Origin: Acanthamoeba lenticulata
Lineage: Eukaryota; Discosea; Longamoebia; Acanthamoebidae
DNA: 33,992 nt
Direction: 5' to 3'
Assembly: GCA_002179805.1 (NCBI GenBank)
Contig: NAVB01001257.1
Coordinates: 1 to 33,992, forward strand
Below the pieces are notes generated by a model. It saw only the letters and a program-made list of their open reading frames with translations. It was not told where the DNA came from and ran no database searches. Position 1 is the stretch's first letter; the number at the start of each line of letters is the position of its first letter. Shown here piece after piece: positions 19,701 through 33,701 of this stretch. The translations under genes and the position numbers were made by a program.

Positions 19701-21698
19701 CGAGGACCAACGCACATCTACAGTTTGTGGTGTCGATGGTAGGAACATCTCGCGCATCTGCCGACAACAACATGGCATTCTTAATGAAATGCCAGAAAGA
19801 AAAGAAAAGAAAAGTAAAGAAGCACCTGGAGCGAAGTGTGGCCGATCCAGTACGGCAGTAAGGCGAGAAGGCCGACGACGACCGCGTTGATCGAGAGGAC
19901 CGTGGCCAATCGTACTGGCAGCCTGAGAAGCGGGCCCTGAAGACCCACTGTGCATCCACGTCCAAGCACAGGCAAGCCTCGTCAGCACAAGCTAATGGGA
20001 TGATTGTATCCGAGCTCAGGGGAGTTGACTTTACCCATTCTTTCGAAATCGACTTCGACTTCTGGTCTCGTGCCCATCCGCCACACATGAAAAATTAATG
20101 CTTAGAAAAATAAATAAATAAAAATGCGAAATCATGTGCGCTTACCTTCGATCTGCTCATCGTCATCCACCAAAGGCAGCAGGTCAAGGTCGACGGCCTG
20201 AGCCGGCGCTTGCGGCTGTTGTGGAGGAGGCGGGTTGTCATCGACAACAACGTCGTTGTCGTTTCTAATCTCGCCCGCAGCGGCGTCTGGCCGAGCGGGA
20301 ACGGCCTCAGCCGCGTGCTGATGATGATGGTGCTCTTGATGGTGTTGGATGGTGTCGATGAGCCACAAGCCAATTAGGAGGAAGAGAAAGATCGCCACCG
20401 ACAGGAAGGCGCCCCATATGCAGTCGTTGTATGTCACCCTGTGTTTACAGTCAGAGAGCCCACAAGCCCAAATCAACCGATTAAAAACTGTTGAAAAGCG
20501 AATGGAAGCAGCTGACGTAATCAAGTGCGTACGCAAAGTTGACTTCGTGCGAAAAGTAGAGGCGCCAGATCCAGCTCGTGCCGATGGGAACACCAATACA
20601 CCAGCTCACAAGCACGAGCAACACCCGCAGCGCATGTTTGCACGATTGCGCGGCCTGCCGGGCACAGCCGTGTCAGCAACAAGACTTAAGCTGGTGCCAT
20701 CGCCTGCGTGCGGCTACGACGTACCTTCTTGATGGCCCCGAACAAGAGTTCATGGCCAGCCAGGATTCTGGGCGCGTTGGCGGCATAGACTAGTGCAGCA
20801 ACGACAAAGCTTTGAGTAAACAACAACAAGAAAACCAAACAGAATGAGAAGAGAGCTAGTACCAGGTTGGAAGCGGAAGGGATGTTTACAAAGTTCACAA
20901 GAGGTCTTGTTGCTATGCTTGAGCCAGAGCGTGAGGCACTCCTGCGCAGGGAACAAAGCAAACAATGAACTGGCGTTAGTGCAACTTGCTCGCCAAGAAG
21001 AAGGCAGAAGACACAACAAACAGATGTGGGGTGGACAAAGGGCACACCTGGTGCACGTAGCGGATGGAGCCCTTGCACAGGCAGGGGTAGAACAACGGCT
21101 GGTCGGGCGTGGACTCGCACCTGCCCGCCACGTGCGGTGCGGCAAGGGTGAGAACACTTACAGACGTCGGCAACCCTGGCCAGGAAGAGGAACGTACCGA
21201 CACACCCGACACACTTCATCGCCACTCTGCTCATCGTCATCAACAGCGCTGCGCTCGTCTTGCGTGGTCGGCACCCGTTGTTGTGGTTGCTGGTGCGGCA
21301 GGTCGTGCTCGCGGGCACCGCCTGAACGTGTTGGTGATGGTGGAGGATATCTTATGTCCTCTTCTATTTGCTCATCTTCATCGTGACGCAAGGAAACAGG
21401 AGGCAGCGAGCCAAAGAGAGGTGACGTGGCTGGCAACGCAGCTGAGAACGGCGTAAGGTGAGAAATAACGTGGTTGCCAAGAAGGGCACTGTGCAGTAAC
21501 GCTGGTACCGTTTCGCTCGAGGATTTCATCAAATGGCGCATCAAACTGGTCGTAATCATCGTCATCCTCATAGCCCCAGCCGTCATCTTCATCTGGTCGG
21601 TAACCAAAGTAGTGCTGCTGGTAGGGCCGCTGAAAGGCCTGTCCTTCTCGCTGGTACCTCTGGTACCGGTGCCGCAGGATGCTCCTCTCCTCTTCCAT
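16800..21698 (-). CDS. MARCH6/TEB4/Doa10-type RING-CH E3 ubiquitin ligase of the ER
   Basis: This family ubiquitinates misfolded and short-lived proteins at the ER and inner nuclear membrane (ERAD-C/M). The ATG at 21698 ([13 protein letters not shown]) opens an acidic N-terminus spliced to a second disordered exon. The RING-CH (C4HC3) is assembled from three exons: EVCRVCR, then [24 protein letters not shown], then [20 protein letters not shown] (about 21230-20880). Membrane spans follow, with a His- and acid-rich loop ([10 protein letters not shown], about 20330-20290). The conserved TD-domain region covers about 19170-18610, with [44 protein letters not shown] and [15 protein letters not shown]. 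The C-terminal part matches the family as well: [30 protein letters not shown], and [18 protein letters not shown] just before the stop at 16800. About a dozen or more introns interrupt it. This order from RING-CH to the C-terminal element is complete, so I judge it functional. Start supported by a TATA box about 50 nt upstream. Confidence 0.93.
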
Positions 21699-21745
21699 CC
21701 GCTACGCACAGATCCAATAAAATGAAGTATATTTCTTTTACTTTT

Positions 21746-21753
21746 CTTTTATA
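21746..21753 (-). promoter_or_regulatory. TATA box of the Doa10-like gene
   Basis: The minus strand reads GTATAAAAGAAAAG, with TATAAAAG at 21753-21746, about 50 nt upstream of the ATG at 21698. The spacing implies a short 5' leader of about 20-25 nt. It sits in the 229-nt gap between this gene and the PPR gene's stop. Confidence 0.6.
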
Positions 21754-21927
21754 CGAACAAGGAGAGAAACTTTCCGGTGTCGCCCACCCCTAATGGCCGG
21801 TCTTGTCTTGGCCAGTCGTTGGCACACGCCCACTGTAGACGCCCCGCCTTCGAACAGGTCAGCCCTGGTTGCGTGCCAACGGCTGCCCATGGGATCTGTT
21901 TTGAATTTATGTATTTGGTGGCAGTTA

Positions 21928-23612
21928 TCAGAAGAGCGGCGAGAGAGACGGCTTGTGCACGACGAGCCGTTGCTTCTGCTGCTGCTCGTCGAGAAGTGCA
22001 CGCAGGCGCTGCTCGCTCGCGCCGGCCTCGGCCTCGCGCTGGAGCCGCTGGCGCAGCTTTCGCTGCCGGTCGTGGCTGCGCGTCTCGCAGAAGAGGCGGA
22101 ACTCCTTGAACATGCCCAGCGCTCGCGAGAGGCCGCCGTTGGTAGCGCAGTCGCGGATGAACGCCTCCATCACGTTCTCCGTCGGCTCCACGCCCTCTCG
22201 GATCATCTCCGCCACGACTCGATCAAAGTCCTGCGCGACGAGGCGGCCACCGCATATGCCGTAAGCCAACCGCGCGTCGTGCGTGTGCGGCGCATGCAAG
22301 CGTGTGTGTGGCGCACCTCGGGGTCGCGGCAGGCGGGGATGAGAGACGTGAAGTATCGGGCATCGAGCTGGTACCTCTCGGGCGAGAGGTTGAGCGTGCT
22401 CTTCATGTGTCGCAGGATCGACAGTCCTCGGTCTGTGTGGCATTGTTGTCGTTGTTGTTGATGATGATGATGACGATGAGTGTTTATGTTGTATGAAGAG
22501 GAGATGGACAACATACGCAGGTCGCCTGTCATGGCGCACGCGTCTATGAAGCTCGCAAACGTCGTCGGCGTGGGTCGGAGGCCCTCGTCGACCAGGTACT
22601 GGATGACCCGGCTGGACATGTCGAGCGCGTTGTTACGCCCGCACGCCAAGAGGAGTCTTTCGGCGGCAAGCAGCACGTAACAAAGGAATGTTTCTCTTCC
22701 GTCAGAGCCACATTCCTCTGAGCCCTCCTCATGTGCTGAGGATTTGGGGCAAGGGAAGGGTGCGCACCGGTTAAAGACAAAGGTCGAGAGGCGGCCCTCG
22801 ACGAGGCGATGTCGGTCCTCGCGCAGCAGGTCCACAACCGTGAACGCCCGATCGAGGTCGCCCTTGGCACTCGCCACCTTTGGGTCCGAGAGCGGTCCCG
22901 AGAGAGGCGCTCATGTGTCAGGTGATCGCACGCGCGTGAGCGGTAAGAGGCGCGCATACCTCAACAAGGTAGCCATAGTTTAGCTCAAAGAGTTGGACGC
23001 CGTCCCGCTTGAGCCGCTCGTATTCGGCAAACGATGCCTGCAAGGTTCCATGTCAGTACATGTATTATTAATATTTGAACTATTATAGACTTTATTTGTT
23101 TTAAAAATCAAGTGTAGCACGTACCGGAAGGTGGCCCATGTAGCTCAGGGCAGCCAGCAAGGCCGAACCGTCAAACTGGGTCCCGCCGTGAACGCGCGCG
23201 TGAAGATCGAGCACGCGGGGCTCCAGTTCGTCCATGTTGTCGCGGTGCTTGCCCACAATCAGTGCGCGCAGCAGGTTGGTCTGCGTGCGTCGTCGGCATG
23301 CACGTGAGGCCTGACGTACAGAAGAGGGGAAGGGGCCAAACGTACGAGTTGGCGCGGTGTGACGGGTTCGGCGGTCTGCTCGAGCCGTTGAAGCTGCTGC
23401 TCCAAGGCTGGACGCCGCGCGAGCTTCGTGTAGTCCTCATCTTCGCTGCCGGTCGCCTGTTTGCGCCCGGCAATCTGGCGTTAGATTCAGCCAAAAGACA
23501 AGATTGGGGCAAAAAGGTTCACCTCTTGGCTGCTCTTCTTGGATGAGCTGGACGCAGAGGCAGAGGTTGTCAGCGTGCGGCGCAAGTTGTGGTCATGTCC
23601 GGAGGCGTTCAT
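21928..23612 (-). CDS. Pentatricopeptide repeat (PPR) protein, probably organellar
   Basis: PPR proteins bind organelle RNA and act in its processing, editing or translation. The ATG at 23612 gives MNASGHDHNLRRTLTTSAS, basic and Ser/Thr/Ala-rich without acidic run, compatible with a mitochondrial presequence. Frame-consistent exons follow: GSEDEDYTKLARRPALEQQ; TNLLRALIVGKHRDNMDEL with ALLAALSYMGHLP; ASFAEYERLKRDGVQLFEL with NYGYLVE; then KGDLDRAFTVVDLLREDRH. Helical-hairpin repeats are recognisable in VIQYLVDEGLRPTPTTFASF with IDACAMTGDLR, in GLSILRHMKSTLNLSPERY, and in DRVVAEMIREGVEPTENVME with AFIRDCATNGGLSRAL. The C-terminus is charged (QRLQREAEAGASEQRLRAL) and stops at 21928. Several short introns, some AT-rich (near 23050-23120), separate the exons. 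The RNA target is unknown, and the number of repeats is uncertain because introns break them. The gene is divergent from the LOG-like gene. Confidence 0.75.
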
Positions 23613-24116
23613 GACGGAGCGGACGTGGGTGGGGAGCCATGTGCGATGTGGCAGAAGCGGTGCCGTGCGCAGCCGCAAAGTGACGTCGGCAGTTCTGCCA
23701 GGGGGAGTGGCAGCGGCGTTGATGTCAAAACAATTAAGCAATTACAAGAAAACAACGCAAGTACAAACCTTCTCATCTTGACGGTCGAGTGGACTGTATG
23801 TTGTGTGCGTTCGTGCTTTTATTAGTACTCTCACTGCAGTGCTCTTTTGTTCAGGAGTAGTGTGCTGTGCCGATTTGAATCGCTTGTGTCGTGTCAGATC
23901 GACTGCCTTTGTTGGACACATAAACTGGCCAACAAGGCGAAGGAAATTTCGCCAGCACGACTTGTTTATTGTCGTGCTTGACATTTTCAACCGTGGGACG
24001 TCAAAGAGAAGTCAAGCAAAACTGACTGAATCGCGGCACTCATCCGTCGACATCGTACAGCACACGGCAAGGAGGACTCCGGAGCAGACCTGCGAACACA
24101 ACTACACTGCGGAGAC
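23613..24116. other. Divergent intergenic region between PPR and LOG-like genes
   Basis: This 504-nt spacer must contain the promoters of both divergent genes. I see no clear TATA box, RNA gene or convincing coding exon. Open frames here have no start with a recognisable product. Confidence 0.5.
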
Positions 24117-25529
24117 ATGGACGCATCGACAACAGTGCCCCAAGGAGGCAATGAGCCTGCCGCCACTTCCGGGTTGGACCTGGCATTCAAGGGCTCCAAC
24201 GAGGAGAACGAAATAGAGACGCTAGATGAGTTTTTGAGCAAAGTTGACGGCTGCGAACCGGCAGCTGTCGACCTCTCAGGGTGGGTCTTCCAGGCCGTTG
24301 ACTTCGCCAGCCTTCCGGCCGACCAGTTCCTCCGGTACGTCTCTTATTACTCTTTAATTTTTTGCCGTTCTGCTTCTCACGAGATCTGGTCTTCGTTCAC
24401 CACAGATACAACTTCTGCCGAGCGTCGCTCTGGGGCTGCGTGTTGCCAGAGGGGGTAAAGCCGGACATGGTGCGAGCACAAGGCGCAGTGGTGCTGGAGA
24501 ACCCGCTCGACGTGCCCTTCAAGGCCTTCCGCGCGTTCATGTACCGCCAGGAGGAGCTCGCCCGAGACGACGCCGCCATCTACCAGTGGTACCTGACCCA
24601 CGGGAAGGAGCTGCAGCCGCTGTTCGCGATGACGACCCACGACTACTCGATCAAGGACGCCCTCTACGACTATCTAGAGGGCAAGACCGTGGTGTCGATC
24701 ATGGGCGGCCATGGCATGTTGCGCGGCAGCGACGTATATCGCAACGTGACGCGGCTAGCCTGGCGGCTGGCCCGCGAGGGCTTCCTCGTGCTCACCGGCG
24801 GCGGGCCGGGCGCCATGGAGGCGGCCAACATGGGGGCCTACCTCAAGAACCACGACGACACCGACGTCGACGAGGCCCTGGCCATCATCGCGCGCGGCAA
24901 CGACGTCGGCCCGTCGGGCAAGGAGTTTGTCAACGTCCAGCCGGCGCTCAACGTCATCGAGCGCTTCGGGCCGACGACCTACATGCCCAGCATCGGCATC
25001 CCAACCTGGCGCTACGGCCACGAGCCCTCGAATGTGTTTGCCACCTTCCACGCCAAGATGTTCTCCAATGCCGTCCGCGAGGACGGCATCATCGCCGTCT
25101 CCAACGGCGGCATCATCTTCACCCCGGGTAGCGCCGGCACACGACAAGAGATCTTTCAGGATGGTACGTTTATCCATAAATGATTTTTTATTTATGTTTT
25201 ATCTTTTTATTTCCTATTCTTAATAACACATGAATGTTGCAGCCTGCTACAACCACTACTCGAGCGCGGAGGAGTGCTGCCCAATGGTGTTCTACCCGGC
25301 GGCCTTCTGGCAGGAGAACGGCGTGTTTGACCTGATCAAGTCGACCTCGGTCGGGCGGCCCTACCACGACCTGCTCCTGTGCACGGACGACGTCGACGCC
25401 ATACTCGCCCTCTTTGTGCGCCATCGCGCCCTGCGTGGCCTTCCGCGGCTCAACGACGAGATCCTGCAGAGCAAGTACTGGATGACCCCCAAGACCACCA
25501 AGGCCAAGCTGGAGCTGACCTCTGCCTGA
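24117..25529 (+). CDS. LOG/PpnN-like Rossmann-fold nucleotide 5'-monophosphate nucleosidase
   Basis: Three exons in phase (24117-24334, 24406-25163, 25243-25529) total 1,263 nt or 420 residues. The central domain has VVSIMGGHGMLRGSDVY, the nucleotide-binding loop LVLTGGGPGAMEAANMGAYL, and GIIFTPGSAGTRQEIFQD, matching the lysine-decarboxylase-like/LOG superfamily. The GPGAMEA version is nearest to E. coli PpnN-type enzymes, which split purine nucleotides into base and ribose 5-phosphate. Plant LOG proteins release cytokinins from their ribotides. The usual P-G-G-x-G-T-x-x-E loop is P-G-S-A-G-T-R-Q-E here, so the second Gly is Ser while the Thr and catalytic-type Glu remain. The extra N-terminal 110 residues and the C-terminal part (AFWQENGVFDLIKS, HDLLLCTDDVDAILALF) make it longer than plant LOGs. 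No targeting signal is visible, so it is probably cytosolic. True substrate is inference. Confidence 0.82.
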
Positions 25530-25713
25530 TGGCAACATGCTCCAGGCAGTCACACAGCGGATGTATGCGCATTGTACAGGCGGGCGTAACGATTACACAA
25601 GAATAAGAAACGATGATAGCATGTATTTGGTGGATTGTTGTTACAGGTTGCCAGAGGTGCGCATGAGTTCTCAGGCTGGGCATGTACAGAAAAAACAAAA
25701 AAGCGGTGCTTGG

Positions 25714-25732
25714 TGGCTGGCTGGCTGGCTGG
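25714..25732. repeat. Short tandem repeat (TGGC)n
   Basis: TGGC is repeated almost five times in the 216-nt space between the convergent LOG-like and WRKY stop codons. It is a simple microsatellite without other signal. Confidence 0.85.
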
Positions 25733-25745
25733 CCCCAACAACAGC

Positions 25746-28608
25746 TCAGTCGAGCTGCGCCAAGCTCTCGTTGATGAGCAGCAAGGCGGCCCGCGCCGCG
25801 GCGTCTGAGCTAAAGAGCGCAGCCGCAGGGTTGGCCGCCTTGGAAGTCGTTGACGAGGACGAGAGTGATGGTGGCACGGATGAAGTCGCTGAAGGTACGG
25901 GCTGGCTGGGCGGCCACGACGAGGGCGTCACGGCAGCGGCGGTGGACGCCGCGGCGACAGCAGCCGCCAACGGATAGAAAAGGGGCTGCAGGGCCGGCAC
26001 TGCTGTCGCTGTTGGCGCCGCCACGGCCTCCGATGTCGCCACCACCGGCGTTAATGATGCCAAGGCGTCCTCCAGGACTTCTTCTGCCGTTCGAGCGACC
26101 AACAGGTCTTGATTCGCGGACGCTTCGTCGAGCAGCCGTGGCGGCTCGAGGCCGTTGTCCTGTTCCGCCGCAGCAGCGGCGCTTTTGGCAACGTCGTCCT
26201 CGTCGATCAGGCGCATGTCATCGATCGTGTGGGACACGGGCGACGACGAGAAGGACGATGACGATGATGATGAGGAAGATGACGGGGACGAGGATGAAAA
26301 GGAAGAAGGCGTTGTCAGGAGTGGAGGCAGCGGGTCCGGGAGCGACGTCAGCGGGCCACCGAGCACCGAGTAGAGAGCCGCCGGGAACGAATGCGACGCG
26401 TCCAGCCCAGCTGGGGCGCTGCCGGTGAGGCCGCCGGCGCCACCGGTGACCCACGCCCCAAGCGGGTTGGTGGGCTGCGAAGCCGGGCTAAAGAGCGACG
26501 AAAGCAAGAGCGGAGATGGCGAGGGCGGAGTGGCGGCGGTGGAGGCCAAGGGCGAGAGCGAGTTCAGGAAGGGCGACGCCAGCGAAGGCGAGTTCGAGGC
26601 CGAAACCAGCGCCAACAGAGACGATGAGGATGATGAAGAAGAAGAAGAAGAGGAAGGAGACGAGGACAAGGTGGAGGTGAGGGACGGGAACAACAGTGGA
26701 GTCAACGAAGAGGAGGACGTTCGTAAGGCAGATGGCGGTGATGAAGACAGCATGGCGCCAGACTGGCGATATTGCGTCCTTCGTCGCTTGTGGCGTCCGT
26801 TGCTCGACTGCTGAGACGACGTCGGGCTGTATTCACCATCGCCATCGTCGTCATCTCCATCGCCGCCGCTGCCGTCATACATCCGCCGCGGCCGAATGGC
26901 GTCGGCCTCTTCGTCCTCCTCTTCCTGGGCCTCGACACGATCATCGTCACCGTCATGCATGGCCACCATCGATGAAGTCGTGGCCGTCGGCGTCATGGAG
27001 GCCGCGGCCGGCGGGGCCGCGGCGTTGTTGGCGGGCACAAGATGATTGTTGCCCGAGGGCCGCCGCCGTCGGCGCTTGCGCGCGTTCTCGTCGAGGCCCG
27101 GGGCCAGGTGGTTGTGGGTGCCCTCGTAGGTGTTAATGATATGCGTCCCGTTTTGCTCCACTTGCTTCTTCACCGGGCAATCCTTTTCCGTGCACTTGTA
27201 ATAGCTCCGCGGATAAATCGATCCTGCGTGTGTGTCATCATCAACACCATCATCATCGTCAGCATTGTCGCCATCATCATCATTGTTGTGTTGAGAGCGG
27301 CTCTCACCTTTGACGTTCTTCTGGCCGTATTTGCGCCAGTGGTAGCCGTCGTCGAGGTAGTCGACCCCGACCTTGGTCTCCACGACCAGCCGAGGACCCG
27401 ACACCGCGGCCGCCGTTGGCGGTCCGCCATTGCCTCCGCTGCCACTGACACCGCTGGCGCTGGTGGCGGCGGTCGTGGGCGACGCCACGCGGTGGGAAGA
27501 CGGACTCCCGCCGTTGCCGCCGGATCCACTCGTGGCCAGCGTCGCGATCGTATCGGCCGCCAATGCCGATGCCGCCTGTTTGACACGCACGTGAGACATT
27601 TGTTGCAACAGATTTGATGCTCAGCCACCACAGAGTCTGCGTACGCCGAGAAACTCGGTGATGACCGAGTTCTTGAACGAGGTCTGGTCCTCGGCGTTGA
27701 CGCGGGTCACCTGCGGGGCCTCGTGCGTGTGCTCGCCCTTGTAGGTCGTATGAAGGACCTGCACGCCGTGCTGCAGCGTCGTCTCGACCTGCTTCTTGAC
27801 CGTGCAGCCCGGGTACGTGCACTTGTAGTAGCTTCGTGGGAACTGGCTCCCCTTCACCGACTTGCGCCCGTACTTGCGCCATCTGAACCCGTCGTCTTCC
27901 GGCGGGTGGTCGCCCGACGCCGCCGCGGCGGAGGACGAGGACTGTGACGACGACGAGGAGGAGCGTCGTGCGCGCACATTGTTGGGCGCCAGGGGCGAGG
28001 ATCCGCTGCCATCTTCGGCCAAAAAGGATGACGAAGGGGAGGACGAGGAGGATGAAGCGGTGGTCGAGGAGCTGGAAGAGGAGGAGGAGGAGGAGGAAGG
28101 CAGGGGCAGGGTGATGGGCGCCGGGAGAGCGGCGCTGGCCTCGCGCAGGTGCTTTTGATAGGCCAGAGGCGAGACTGCCAGGGCTTGCATCATGGACGCC
28201 GCGTCCAGGTGGGACAGCTTACCGAGCACCACCACAGACAGGCAGTAAGTGAGCAAAGTGGGCTCCTCTATTAACCTTGAGTGAATACAAGGATACCTGA
28301 TGGTGGTGATGATGCTGCTGCTGGGGCAGGTTGGCTGGCCCTTCCACATAACCGTTCGTCGGTGGGCCGCGGTCCTGTAGCGTCACGGCCAAAACGCCAA
28401 GAATCGTTATTTGCTGCGAGAGAATGAAGTGAAGGCAACGAGGAGAAAAGTGGGGAAGAGAGAGTACGGTGCTTGAAGAGGACAGTGGAGCGGACGCCAC
28501 TTGAAGGGGATCTGAACCTAATGCTTGGATCCCAGCAAATTGGGAAGTTGCAACGGTGGAAGATGTGGCCGTAGCGCTGCTCGACGGCGTGGAAGGTACG
28601 GTCCCCAT
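25746..28608 (-). CDS. Transcription factor with two WRKY domains
   Basis: The ATG at 28608 ([17 protein letters not shown]) starts a Ser/Thr-rich exon, followed by a His-run exon ([11 protein letters not shown]). The next exon, about 28215-27640, holds WRKY domain 1: [36 protein letters not shown], ending in GEHTH (C-x4-C..H-x-H zinc site). An intron (GGC|GTACGC to AACAG, about 27640-27580) joins the last exons, with WRKY domain 2: [15 protein letters not shown] spliced to [20 protein letters not shown] and GTHNH. A basic nuclear-localisation-like run ([13 protein letters not shown]) follows. The long C-terminus is Ser-, Asp- and Ala-rich low complexity with hydrophobic stretches, possibly activating, and ends at the stop at 25746. 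WRKY factors bind W-box DNA. Two-domain (group I) members are known in plants and in amoebae such as Dictyostelium. Domain 1 has Arg in place of the usual Gln (WRKYGRK). Target genes unknown. Confidence 0.9.
27224..27307 (-). other. In-frame 84-nt intron inside WRKY domain 2
   Basis: The donor GTGAGA at 27307 and the acceptor CGCAG at 27224 restore the continuous WRKY domain. The intron is a multiple of three and has no stop codon. If retained it would insert 28 mostly acidic residues after [10 protein letters not shown]. It does not fall at the conserved intron sites of plant WRKY domains, as I remember them. Confidence 0.8.
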
Positions 28609-29285
28609 CTGTGTTTCCTCCTTCTAGACTGCCTCGTAGTAGCCTCTTTCTCGCTTAGTCTTACAAATCGATGTCAACTCGATTCTAAGGAAGCTCGGAA
28701 CTTCGAAGGAACGCGAGTCTTCAAGAGGACTGGGCCGGCGGTGGCGGACCGGAACTTTACAACTACCCACAAGCCTCGAAGGGGTTGCAGTCCGCTTTTC
28801 AAGGCTCTTCAAGATCAACAGACGCAGCTGCGTCTCTTCGTAATGGCTGCAGCACCGAGGAGCGAAGCAGCGTACTTCCTCGTCTTGGGTGCCTCCGTTT
28901 GACACCACGTTGACCTTACGCAAACCCCCGAGAATCCAGTCCAACATTCCAATCACAACGCCGAATTCCTTCGCGCTTGGAAAAAAGCCAGGATCGTTGA
29001 TCGATTCTGGCTTGTCAAGAAAAGTTGAAGGAATACCTCGACTTTTTGTTTTGAATAGGAAAATGCAAAATAAAGTTGGCCACCAGCTGCGCTTTATGTA
29101 CAGGAGGGCCTATGCCCAAAAGCCGCAAGTGTCTGCTTATGTACATCAGAAGTCGGTCAGGAAAGAAGTAGTAGTTGTCCACGAGCCACGGCCCGAAAAC
29201 AGCAGTCTTGGTGAAGACCACGCGCGTGATCGAGCAGAGAGAGGAGTTGTTGTGCAACTTGGCCAGTTCTCTGAGTTGAGCTGGC
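28609..29285. other. Intergenic region upstream of the WRKY gene
   Basis: This 677-nt stretch lies between the WRKY start and the microprotein stop. A 107-codon minus-strand frame (28947-28624) begins MLDWILGGLRKV, contains a GTAAGG donor-like site, and ends just before the WRKY start. It could be an upstream ORF or leader exon, but shows no recognisable domain. I see no TATA box or RNA gene. Confidence 0.4.
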
Positions 29286-29399
29286 TCAGAGGCCGATGGC
29301 GCGGACGGAGGCGGTGAAGAGAGGCGCGAAGAGCATCATGATGAGGAACACGAGGAAGGCGTGGATAGCGGGAACAGGGATGACCGAGGTGCCGAACAT
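29286..29399 (-). CDS. Single-span membrane microprotein, 37 residues
   Basis: The ATG at 29399 has A at -3 (AACATG). It opens a 37-residue frame beginning MFGTSVIPVPAIHAFLVFLI and ending SVRAIGL at the TGA at 29286. The middle 20 or so residues are strongly hydrophobic (a span of HAFLVFLIMMLFAPLF type), with a short N-terminus and a single arginine after the span. A TATA box lies about 77 nt upstream, which supports a dedicated promoter. Size and shape resemble small accessory subunits of membrane complexes in the ER or mitochondria, but I do not recognise the family and assign no function. It lies downstream of the PEP synthase gene on the same strand. Confidence 0.5.
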   Translation of the reverse strand: MFGTSVIPVPAIHAFLVFLIMMLFAPLFTASVRAIGL

Positions 29400-29787
29400 G
29401 TTGTTTTTATGCGTAAGTTTTCTGTGCTGGGGTGTGCTTTGTTGTTGAGTTGGAAAGGAAAGCGACTGGGCCAGGTTTTTATATGCGTGTTGAGGCAACA
29501 TTATGACAGTCACCACAGCGACATTTCTGCGGCATTGTTGCGGCACGCTCCCCTTGGGGCAACAAAAAGCAGGAGATTGGCCTACTTCAGAAAAGCAGTC
29601 TCGACCTCGGAGTTCTTGTTCTGCTGCGGCGGGCGCCAAAGGAGCAATGTCGGCCTCCTTTCCCCGCAGTTGCCTCGGAACCGCCAAGCCTCGACCATGA
29701 CGTCGGAGACTATCACGTTACTACAACCGTCCAGAGAAGCAGAAGAAGGTGAAAAGTTGTCCTTCTTTTCGGACTTTCTGCCGCTTT
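29400..29787. other. Intergenic region between PEP synthase 3' end and microprotein
   Basis: This 388-nt gap contains the 3' flank of the PEP synthase gene and the TATA box and leader of the microprotein. Open frames on the plus strand show no motif. Confidence 0.5.
29476..29483 (-). promoter_or_regulatory. TATA box upstream of the microprotein
   Basis: The minus strand reads CATATAAAAACC, with TATAAAAA at 29483-29476. The distance to the ATG at 29399 allows a leader of about 45-50 nt. No other coding start lies in range on this strand. Confidence 0.55.

Positions 29788-33701
<3,914 letters not shown>

Noticed and set aside
25746..27608. A single 620-codon exon for the WRKY C-terminal part without intron
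   Set aside because: It would place an acidic insert inside WRKY domain 2. GT/AG sites exactly restore the domain, so an intron at 27224-27307 is far more likely.
28624..28947. 107-codon minus-strand frame as a protein gene
   Set aside because: No recognisable domain, contains a donor-like site after GGL, and lies in the likely WRKY leader. Mentioned only in the intergenic entry.
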